Shown in pieces: positions 1 to 5,319 of a stretch of 5,507 bases of DNA. Numbering within the stretch: the first letter of the stretch is position 1; every line of letters begins with the position of its first letter. The position numbers and the translations under genes are program-made. Source of the DNA: Erysipelotrichaceae bacterium (GTDB lineage: Bacteria > Bacillota_I > Bacilli_A > Erysipelotrichales > Erysipelotrichaceae); contig DOUE01000007.1 of assembly GCA_003520745.1 (NCBI GenBank), positions 43,806 through 49,312 of the forward strand, read 5' to 3'. Below the pieces are notes generated by a model. The model made no database searches and had not been told where the DNA came from. It saw nothing but the letters and a program-made list of their open reading frames with translations.

Positions 1-908
1 TAATCGTCCGTGAAGACACGCGTCTGCGCGTCGAAGCCGCGATCGAGAAACTCGGTTATAAACCAAACGCCATCGCGCAAGGATTGGCGCTGCAGAAAAC
101 GACGACGATCGCTCTGGTCATCCCTGAAGCGAGTTTCACCTATACCGGACAGATCATCAACGGTCTATTGGACGTGGCGAAAATCTACAAGTACAGCATC
201 ATGCTGCATACGACCACCGAAGGGATCGTGGACATCGGCGAAATCGTCGAAACCATCATCAAATCGCGCGTCGACGGCGTCGTCATCTACAACGACAAAC
301 TGATGGTCGACGAATTGGCTTCTCTGACGAAATACAATTTCCCCATCGTGCTGATCGGAAACAAAATGTCCACCGACAATATCTGTTCCGTTTACGTCGA
401 TTTGGAGAAAGCCGTCTATGAATTGGTGACCCAATACATTGAAAAAGGCCGTAAGAACATCGCGATCATCCAAGACCGCAAGAACAAGTTCGCCGTCGAA
501 CAGCTGATCAAAGGCGCCCAACGCGCATTCGAACGCAAAGGCATGGTTTTCGACAAGTTCATCGAAATCCCGCGCGAATACCGTTCTTCCTATGTTTTCC
601 TAAAAGACTACTTCCGTACCAATACCCATGACTTGATCATCGCCCATCGCGATTCCCAAGCCCTTGCGGTAGCCAACGCGGCGAGTGAAAACGGCATCAA
701 AGTCCCGCAAGACCTTGAAGTCGTCTGTGTCATCGACACGAAGTACAACGCCATGGTTCGTCCCCAGTTGTCCAGTTTCGCGATCCCGTCCTATGACCTA
801 GGCGCGGTCGCGATGCGTGTGATGACCAAGATGTTGCATATGGAAGACATCGACGATCGTGAGATCGAACTGAGTTACCTGTTCACGCCGCGTCAGTCCA
901 CGAAGTAA
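1..908 (+). CDS. ccpA: CcpA-like LacI/GalR-family catabolite control regulator (5' partial)
   Basis: The gene enters from the left edge; the first full codon is at 3, and 301 residues remain before TAA (906-908). By alignment from memory to the 334-residue Bacillus CcpA, about 28 N-terminal residues holding most of the helix-turn-helix are missing. The end of the DNA-binding domain and the hinge helix (LGYKPNAIAQGL, 52-87) are present, followed by a periplasmic-binding-like core. The C-terminus is very CcpA-like: MVRPQL near 752-769, then YDLGAVAMRVMTK at 792-830 and a final RQSTK. This keeps the residues equivalent to Tyr295, Asp296, Arg303, Thr306 and Lys307, known in CcpA for binding HPr-Ser-P or signalling. 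In the family, CcpA represses or activates carbon genes at cre sites. The usual GFDNT motif near the effector pocket is replaced by CVIDT. The TTG at 84 is only an internal codon. The family is certain and the CcpA assignment likely, but a paralogue with altered effector response is possible. Confidence 0.87.
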   Translation, partial: IVREDTRLRVEAAIEKLGYKPNAIAQGLALQKTTTIALVIPEASFTYTGQIINGLLDVAKIYKYSIMLHTTTEGIVDIGEIVETIIKSRVDGVVIYNDKLMVDELASLTKYNFPIVLIGNKMSTDNICSVYVDLEKAVYELVTQYIEKGRKNIAIIQDRKNKFAVEQLIKGAQRAFERKGMVFDKFIEIPREYRSSYVFLKDYFRTNTHDLIIAHRDSQALAVANAASENGIKVPQDLEVVCVIDTKYNAMVRPQLSSFAIPSYDLGAVAMRVMTKMLHMEDIDDREIELSYLFTPRQSTK

Positions 909-936
909 TTGACGATAAGGTTGGATTTGGTATAAT
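909..936 (+). promoter_or_regulatory. Sigma-A type promoter of the T-box/tyrS transcript
   Basis: The -35 box TTGACG (909-914) and the perfect -10 box TATAAT (931-936) are 16 bp apart, with an extended -10 TG at 928-929. Transcription should start near 942-944, just before T-box Stem I. The -35 box begins at the base right after the ccpA stop codon, so no separate ccpA terminator fits between them. Confidence 0.85.
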
Positions 937-942
937 TGAATG

Positions 943-1146
943 GCTTTGAAGAGGACAAGTAGTGGAAGAAGCATCCCAAGAGAGAGGGTGGCCGGTGAAA
1001 ACCCTCGTTGCGGATTCCATGAATACACCTTGGAGCTTCCCCGTTGAAAGCGGGGACGTCCATCCGCGTTACGGATTCGAGGCCGAAAGGCAACTAAGGT
1101 GGTACCGTGCAGATCCTGCGCCCTTGGACGAGGGCGCTTTTTATTT
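943..1146 (+). promoter_or_regulatory. Tyrosine-specific T-box riboswitch leader of tyrS
   Basis: This leader senses uncharged tRNA-Tyr and controls read-through into tyrS. Stem I closes with GAAG (948-951) against CTTC (1036-1039). A middle helix pairs 962-967 with 1015-1020, and a distal helix GAGGGT/ACCCTC pairs 984-989 with 1001-1006. The distal AGAGAG motif (979-986 region) and the apical loop with GGTGAAA fit the T-box family. The specifier loop reads GAA-UAC-ACC, placing the Tyr codon UAC at 1024-1026. Small hairpins follow at 1039-1055, 1062-1076 and 1082-1091. The antiterminator pairs AAGG (1096-1099) with CCTT (1122-1125) and GTGC (1107-1110) with GCGC (1118-1121), leaving exactly the seven-base bulge TGGTACC (1100-1106). 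UGG plus U1103 can pair with the tRNA ACCA end, where A73 is the usual Tyr discriminator. Specifier, discriminator match and downstream gene all agree. Confidence 0.96.
1118..1142 (+). terminator. T-box regulated intrinsic terminator
   Basis: A perfect 7-bp stem, GCGCCCT (1118-1124) with AGGGCGC (1131-1137), closes a 6-base loop and is followed by five T's (1138-1142). The 5' arm is the same segment used by the antiterminator (1118-1125), so the two folds exclude each other. It is also the first intrinsic terminator visible downstream of ccpA. Confidence 0.93.
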
Positions 1147-1162
1147 GAAAAGGAGAGAAACC

Positions 1163-2422
1163 ATGAACTTTTTGGAAGAATTACAATGGCGTGGATTAGT
1201 CAAGGATGTTACCGACCTGGAAGGATTGAAGGAGCGGTTGAAGAAACCGATCACGCTCTATTGCGGGTTTGATCCGACCGCCGATTCGTTGCATATCGGC
1301 AGCCTTCAGCAAATCCTGCTTTTGAAGCGTTACCAACAGCAAGGGCATACGCCTATCGCCTTGTGCGGCGGAGCGACCGGCATGATCGGCGATCCGCGTC
1401 CGACCACGGAGCGGAAACTCATTTCGCTGGAAGAAGTGTTGAACAACGCGAAAGCCATCGAAAAACAACTGGCGCTCTTTTTAAGCAGCGAAGGGGACAA
1501 CGCCCTCATCGCCGTCAACAACTACGATTGGCTCAGTAAAGTCAGCATCCTGGATTTCCTGCGCGACTTCGGTAAACACTTCAACATCAACTACATGATC
1601 GCGAAAGACACGATCTCATCGCGTCTGGACAGCGGGATTTCGTTCACCGAATTCACGTATACGATCCTTCAGGCGGTCGACTGGCTTCATCTCTATGAAA
1701 CCTACCGTTGCGAGATGCAGATCGGCGGGAGCGACCAATGGGGCAATCTGACCAGCGGCACCGAACTCATCCGTAAGAAGATGGGGGATCAATCCAAGGT
1801 GTTCGGCGTAACCTCGCCTCTGATCACCAATTCCGACGGGTCGAAGTTCGGGAAATCGGAAGGCGCGAACATCTGGTTGGATCCCAAACGGACCGACGCC
1901 TACCATTTCTACCAATATTGGCTCAATGTCGCGGATGCGGACATCATCGACTTCATGAAACGACTGAGTTTCTGTACGGTCGAAGAGATCGAACGATTTG
2001 CCTTGTCGGTGGCAAGCGAACCCCATCTACGGAAAGCGCAGAAGGCGTTGGCCGAAGAACTGACGAAACTCGTCCATGGTGATGAAGGGTATGAAACCGC
2101 TCTGCGGATCAGTGAAGTCCTCTTCAGCGGCGAATGGCGCAAGCTCGGCGTCGACGAACTTCAGCTCGCATTGACCGATGCGCCCCATATCGCGGTAAAC
2201 GAAGACCGCTTGTTGGTGGATGTGTTGGTCGAAGGGAAGATCGCTTCGTCGAAGCGCGAAGCGCGTGAATGGATCGTCAACGGATCCATCACCGTCAACG
2301 GGATCAAAATGACCTCGATCGAAGACGTGTTGAAAAAGGAAGACGCGATCGGTCGGCAACTCAGCGTCATCCGTAAAGGGAAGAAGAATTATTTCGTCAT
2401 CGAACATGACGCGGGAGAATAA
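1163..2422 (+). CDS. tyrS: Tyrosyl-tRNA synthetase (TyrRS, class Ic)
   Basis: The cytoplasmic enzyme charges tRNA-Tyr with tyrosine using ATP. The 419-residue product has the usual length for the Bacillus-type enzyme. The Rossmann catalytic core carries the HIGH-type motif as HIGS (residues 44-47), then GGATGMIGDP. The tyrosine-site pattern Y166-x3-Q170-x2-D173 and GGSDQWGN (188-195) follow, with KFGKS as the KMSKS loop (228-232). An S4 RNA-binding domain covers about residues 350-415. The start is ATG at 1163 because AGGAG (1151-1155) lies 7 bases upstream and homology begins there; the frame stays open back to 962, but that stretch is the T-box leader. Expression is expected to rise when tRNA-Tyr is uncharged. 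The next gene starts 2 nt after the TAA and is probably cotranscribed. The Ser at the last HIGH position is a variant, not evidence of inactivity. Confidence 0.98.
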   Translation: MNFLEELQWRGLVKDVTDLEGLKERLKKPITLYCGFDPTADSLHIGSLQQILLLKRYQQQGHTPIALCGGATGMIGDPRPTTERKLISLEEVLNNAKAIEKQLALFLSSEGDNALIAVNNYDWLSKVSILDFLRDFGKHFNINYMIAKDTISSRLDSGISFTEFTYTILQAVDWLHLYETYRCEMQIGGSDQWGNLTSGTELIRKKMGDQSKVFGVTSPLITNSDGSKFGKSEGANIWLDPKRTDAYHFYQYWLNVADADIIDFMKRLSFCTVEEIERFALSVASEPHLRKAQKALAEELTKLVHGDEGYETALRISEVLFSGEWRKLGVDELQLALTDAPHIAVNEDRLLVDVLVEGKIASSKREAREWIVNGSITVNGIKMTSIEDVLKKEDAIGRQLSVIRKGKKNYFVIEHDAGE

Positions 2423-2424
2423 CC

Positions 2425-2913
2425 ATGGATACGATCTATTTAACGATATTCGCCGGAGCGATCGGCGCCTTGGTCTTGGGCATGCGGATCTTCGAATGGA
2501 ATAACCAACGTAAAATCTTGGCGAAAGCCGCCGATGCGGGACATCCTCTCAAACGCGAAAAAGTCTCGGTCAAACGGGTCTGGATCTATGTGGGCTTGCT
2601 TGGGTTCGCCCTGGTCATGATTTTCTTCATGGAAGAAGAACTACTCACGAAGGTCGCCCTTGGGATTTTGTTTGCGTTGATGCTGATGTCCGAAATCATC
2701 GGGATGTATACGTCCTACGCACTCTATGCCAACGAACGCGAGTTCATGTACGGGACCGAAGTCATGCGCTATAAAAGCATCCGGACCATGAAACAGAAGA
2801 ATAAGAAAAACATGGAAATCCATGGCATGAACGGCGTTGTCATCACGGTTCCCAATGCCATCGCCGATGTCATCAAAGCGAAGAAAGATGCCAAAAAAAC
2901 GCAACCGGTTTAA
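2425..2913 (+). CDS. Small three-helix membrane protein, function unknown
   Basis: I do not recognise this 162-residue protein. It has three hydrophobic segments, at about residues 4-23, 52-69 and 74-97. The loop between the first two is rich in Lys and Arg (28-51), and the basic C-terminal tail (about 110-162) contains a short stretch, MEIHGMNGVVITVPNA, that could form a small folded cytoplasmic element. The positive-inside rule puts the first loop and the tail in the cytoplasm; the acidic EEE at 70-72 would then face outside, which is consistent. GGGAG (2413-2417), inside the end of tyrS, lies 7 bases before the ATG, and the gap to tyrS is only 2 nt, so it should be cotranscribed under T-box control. 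Nothing in its sequence links it to tyrosine metabolism. Its last four codons form one arm of the terminator at 2901-2923. Confidence 0.88.
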   Translation: MDTIYLTIFAGAIGALVLGMRIFEWNNQRKILAKAADAGHPLKREKVSVKRVWIYVGLLGFALVMIFFMEEELLTKVALGILFALMLMSEIIGMYTSYALYANEREFMYGTEVMRYKSIRTMKQKNKKNMEIHGMNGVVITVPNAIADVIKAKKDAKKTQPV

Positions 2914-2930
2914 TTCCGGTTGCTTTTCTT
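2901..2930 (+). terminator. Bidirectional intrinsic terminator between convergent genes
   Basis: A perfect 8-bp stem, GCAACCGG (2901-2908) with CCGGTTGC (2916-2923), closes the loop TTTAATT. On the + strand it is followed by TTTTCTT (2924-2930). On the minus strand it is followed by one G and seven T's (complement of 2893-2899). The stop codons of both converging genes (2911-2913 on +, 2912-2910 on -) lie in the loop, so one hairpin can end both transcripts. Confidence 0.9.
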
Positions 2931-3080
2931 AACTAGAAGCAGGATGCCGACCACGATCATGAGAAACGGCCAGGGAAAGAGGGCGTCTGTCAAGCGTGAA
3001 AGGATCGGGAAAAAACGACCCATGAGCCAGTATATCCCGATCAATACCAGCACGAGTCCAAAGCGGCTGCGAGAGTCCAT
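2910..3080 (-). CDS. Small two-helix membrane protein, LiaI/LiaF-like transmembrane region
   Basis: This 56-codon gene reads leftward from ATG (3080-3078) to TAA (2912-2910). The product starts MDSRSRFGLVLVLIGIYWLM and has two hydrophobic helices (about residues 7-24 and 33-50), joined by a short loop with two Phe-Pro turns and ending in a basic KKSNRN tail. The pattern GLVLVLIGIYWL, then WPFLMIVVGILLL, resembles the LiaI/LiaF-like transmembrane region found in Gram-positive envelope-stress proteins; this is recognition by eye. Support for a real gene is strong: GAGGTG (3091-3086) lies 5 bases before the ATG, a promoter lies just upstream (-35 3127-3122, -10 3104-3099), and a terminator sits exactly at its end. 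It converges on the membrane protein gene at 2425-2913, overlapping it by 4 bp, and diverges from the lipoprotein gene. It could act in envelope sensing, but its role is unproven. Confidence 0.8.
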   Translation of the reverse strand: MDSRSRFGLVLVLIGIYWLMGRFFPILSRLTDALFPWPFLMIVVGILLLVKKSNRN

Positions 3081-3098
3081 CGGTTCACCTCAAGTTCC

Positions 3099-3127
3099 AT
3101 TTTAGCATCCTCGACGCACATTGTGAA
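3099..3127 (-). promoter_or_regulatory. Promoter of the minus-strand small membrane protein gene
   Basis: Read on the minus strand, -35 TTCACA (3127-3122, five of six consensus bases) and -10 TAAAAT (3104-3099, five of six) are 17 bp apart, with an extended -10 TG at 3107-3106. The predicted start near 3092 leaves a leader of only about 12 nt, beginning at or just before the ribosome binding site. Confidence 0.72.
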
Positions 3128-3150
3128 CACGCAATTCACTGTGGTATAAT
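3121..3150 (+). promoter_or_regulatory. Promoter of the lipoprotein-flippase-pseudouridine synthase operon
   Basis: A perfect -10 TATAAT (3145-3150) has an extended TG at 3142-3143. A weaker -35, TTGTGA (3121-3126, four of six bases), lies 18 bp upstream. Transcription should start around 3156-3158, inside or at the edge of the ribosome binding site GGGAGGTG (3155-3162), giving a very short leader. The -35 overlaps that of the divergent promoter. Confidence 0.75.
3123..3139. repeat. Inverted repeat GTGAA-N7-TTCAC, possible operator
   Basis: GTGAA (3123-3127) and TTCAC (3135-3139) form a 5-bp inverted repeat with a 7-base spacer. It covers the overlapping -35 boxes of both divergent promoters and part of the + promoter spacer. 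The same half-site recurs outward as TTCAC at 3084-3088 and GTGAA at 3160-3164, but those two copies are within or next to the ribosome binding sites and may be coincidental. The arms are short, so the operator role is inference; it does not fit the CcpA cre consensus or CRP spacing. Confidence 0.4.
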
Positions 3151-3166
3151 ACACGGGAGGTGAATT

Positions 3167-3685
3167 ATGAAAAAGATCGTTTCTGCCTGTTTGGTCCTCT
3201 TACTCGCGGTCGGATGCCAGTCCGCCACCGATAAGCAATATGAAGCCAACCTTCAGCGGTATGACGCCTACTATACCGCGATTTTAAACAACGACAAGTT
3301 CCAGGGAAGTTCGGAGTATTTCGATATATTCGCCGTCATGAACAAACTCTCGGATACGGAATATCGCTATGACGTCATCGTCGACAGTCCGCGTGTCGCC
3401 ATGTACGATGTGGAAATCCTGGTCATCGAGAACGGCAAGTCGTTGGAGATCGCGGATGAAATCATGCCCTGTATCGGATTGTTTGAAGATTCCGACTTCA
3501 ATCTCGTACCGTTTCAAATCAATCTGGACGCGGGATTCGCCGAAGGGTTCGGACTGAACGGCTTGGTCGAGAATCCGATCGTCAACCTGAAAGTCATGGT
3601 CGTTTGGAAAGACTACGCCAAAGTGCAGCAAAAACGGGAATATTTCGATTTGACTGTTCAATATAGCGAGCAGGTGCAAGAATGA
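3167..3685 (+). CDS. Predicted lipoprotein, function unknown
   Basis: The 172-residue product has a lipoprotein signal peptide: MKK, a hydrophobic core (residues 4-15) and a lipobox ending AVGC, with the lipidated Cys at residue 17. The mature part is acidic. It begins with a probable helical segment (about 22-50) and continues with alternating strand-like stretches, such as YRYDVIVD, DVEILVIENG and PIVNLKVMVVW, which suggest a small beta-sandwich on the outer membrane face. I cannot name a family. The start is well set: ATG at 3167 follows GGGAGGTG (3155-3162) and is preceded by an extended -10 promoter. Its TGA (3683-3685) overlaps the flippase start in an ATGA, so it is the first gene of a coupled operon with the flippase and an rRNA-modifying enzyme. 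This position suggests, but does not prove, an envelope role. Confidence 0.88.
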   Translation: MKKIVSACLVLLLAVGCQSATDKQYEANLQRYDAYYTAILNNDKFQGSSEYFDIFAVMNKLSDTEYRYDVIVDSPRVAMYDVEILVIENGKSLEIADEIMPCIGLFEDSDFNLVPFQINLDAGFAEGFGLNGLVENPIVNLKVMVVWKDYAKVQQKREYFDLTVQYSEQVQE

Positions 3686-5319
3686 TGGATAACGTATCCC
3701 GTCGTAAACAATCGATCGTCGCCGGAGGGCTGACCAGTTCCGCCGGCATTTTCTTGTCGAAAGTGATGGGGATTCTGTACGTCGTACCTTTCACCGCGAT
3801 CGCGGGTGAACACAACCTGACCTATTATGCCCGTGCCTATTCGATCTATGATATCGTCTTGAACGTGACGATCGCAGGCATCCCGTATGCCATCGCGACC
3901 ATGATCGCGAAATACGTCGTCCGCGACGACTATAAAACCGTGGTTCTGATTCGGAAACTATCGACCGGCATCTTGTTGGTGACCGGGTTCATCGCGATGT
4001 TGACGGTTTTCATCTTCGCCGGTCCGATCGCGGGGTTCACGGTAAAATCAGCTCCCGGGACGGAAGTCTATGAACGGACGCGCGTCGTGTTCATGATCAT
4101 TTCCGCGAGTATGTTCTTCGCCCCGTTCCTCAGCAGTTTCCGCGGTTTCCACCAAGGGCTGAAGAATTTGAAGTCCTACGCGTTTTCCCAAGTGCTCGAG
4201 CAGTTCATCCGCATCCTCTTCCTTCTGGGGATGGGGATCCTGGCGGTCTATTTCTTCAACCGCGACTCCATCTGGGCGGTCTATTTCGCCATCGGCGCAT
4301 CCTCGATCAGTGCAATCGCCGCGATCTTCTATTTCATGTTTGTCGATCGTCGGGACTATCCGGTCATCCTCGACAAAGCGAAGCGGCAAACCGCGCCTCC
4401 GATCAAGACGAAAGCCCTTCTGCATGAATTGCTTACGATTTCGATCCCCTATGTCATCATCTCGTTTTTGGGAAGCAACGCGAACATCGCCAATTTCATC
4501 TTCTTCAACCAAGCGATGATCGCCCACGGGGAAACGATCGAACAGACCAATCTTCTTTTCTCGCTGCTTTCCTTCACCTGTTTGAAACTCGTCAGCATCC
4601 CGGCGGTCGTCTCGATGGGTTTTTCCATCGCGATCATCCCGTACCTGACCACCGCCGTCGAGCGGCAGGATTTCAAACTCGCACGGAAATACATCGAAGA
4701 TGCTTTGGATACCGTCTTGTATCTCGGTGTCCCCTTATGTTTTTACCTCTTCGCGATCAGCGAGGAAATCTATTACACGATGTACGGCAGCGCGAACTAT
4801 GTACTTGGCGGCTATGTGTTATCGCTAAGCGCCTTCATCGCCTTGTTCGGCACGTTCAATCCGGTCGTCAGCCAATTGATGATGAACCTGCGTTTGCGCA
4901 AGATCAACATCCGTAATCTCTTGATCGGATTCTTGATCGCCGTTGCGACGATCTACCCCTTCACGTATTTTCTCGGTTTCCCGGGAGTCATCCTTTCAAG
5001 CATCACTTCTTCACTCTATATCATGGTTTCCAATCTCTATGCCATCCACAAGACATCGAATTTCGGGTTCCGCATGATGATCAAACGCTTGTTGGTGATC
5101 CTCATGGGCATCGGGTCGATGCAGATCGTCTTCATGTTGCTCCGCTTATTCGGACTTGAGGTCGTTCAATCCAACCGTCTGGTCAGCCTGTTCAATCTGG
5201 GGATCTACGGCTTGCTTGGTTTGATCGCCTATCTCGGCATGACCGGAATGTTCTCTTTGCCCCAAATCCTATTCTCGCTTGATCTTACGAAACTGAAAGC
5301 CAAGGTACTGCACAAATGA
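3682..5319 (+). CDS. murJ: MOP-superfamily flippase, YtgP/SpoVB/MurJ type (probable lipid II flippase)
   Basis: The 545-residue integral membrane protein has about 14 hydrophobic segments, roughly at residues 12-40, 51-75, 91-117, 131-152, 167-192, 196-220, 247-268, 290-320, 343-360, 374-400, 409-430, 431-455, 466-490 and 500-522. Length and motifs fit Bacillus YtgP (544 residues), notably FRGFHQG (153-159) followed by SQVLEQ (169-174), which matches RGFFQG and SQVVEQ there. YtgP acts as MurJ, moving the peptidoglycan precursor lipid II across the membrane; relatives SpoVB and other MOP exporters move related lipid-linked sugars. The pairing with an rsuA/ytzG-type gene downstream supports the YtgP branch. 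The start can be ATG 3682 (ATGA overlap with the lipoprotein stop) or ATG 3685; AGGTG (3672-3676) suits both. The family is near certain. The lipid II substrate is inferred and would imply a cell wall or related precursor. Confidence 0.9.
   Translation: MMDNVSRRKQSIVAGGLTSSAGIFLSKVMGILYVVPFTAIAGEHNLTYYARAYSIYDIVLNVTIAGIPYAIATMIAKYVVRDDYKTVVLIRKLSTGILLVTGFIAMLTVFIFAGPIAGFTVKSAPGTEVYERTRVVFMIISASMFFAPFLSSFRGFHQGLKNLKSYAFSQVLEQFIRILFLLGMGILAVYFFNRDSIWAVYFAIGASSISAIAAIFYFMFVDRRDYPVILDKAKRQTAPPIKTKALLHELLTISIPYVIISFLGSNANIANFIFFNQAMIAHGETIEQTNLLFSLLSFTCLKLVSIPAVVSMGFSIAIIPYLTTAVERQDFKLARKYIEDALDTVLYLGVPLCFYLFAISEEIYYTMYGSANYVLGGYVLSLSAFIALFGTFNPVVSQLMMNLRLRKINIRNLLIGFLIAVATIYPFTYFLGFPGVILSSITSSLYIMVSNLYAIHKTSNFGFRMMIKRLLVILMGIGSMQIVFMLLRLFGLEVVQSNRLVSLFNLGIYGLLGLIAYLGMTGMFSLPQILFSLDLTKLKAKVLHK

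Noticed and set aside
84..908. Separate shorter regulator starting at TTG 84
   Set aside because: The frame is open to the window edge and codons 3-83 encode the conserved end of the LacI DNA-binding domain, so the gene starts upstream of the window.
962..1162. N-terminal extension of tyrS by 67 codons from a start at 962
   Set aside because: This stretch forms the T-box Stem I, antiterminator and terminator; TyrRS homology and a good ribosome binding site begin at ATG 1163.
2920..3105. 61-codon + strand reading frame
   Set aside because: It has no ribosome binding site, an odd basic low-hydrophobicity product, and is the antisense of the better supported minus-strand gene at 3080-2910.
3122..3138. 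CcpA cre site or CRP-type site between the divergent genes
   Set aside because: Best alignment to the cre consensus leaves about four mismatches, including at the central CG, and TGTGA to TCACT has a 9-base spacer, not the CRP 6.
3683..3685. TGA read as tryptophan, joining lipoprotein and flippase
   Set aside because: Trp is TGG throughout, the flippase has its own start and ribosome binding site, and a second TGA at 5317-5319 also ends a gene exactly at an ATGA overlap.
4048..4527. 159-codon minus-strand frame inside the flippase gene
   Set aside because: Its product is rich in Asp, Arg and Glu, as expected for an antisense shadow of a GC-balanced membrane protein gene; it has no promoter or ribosome binding site. 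Other minus-strand frames inside genes were dropped for the same reason.
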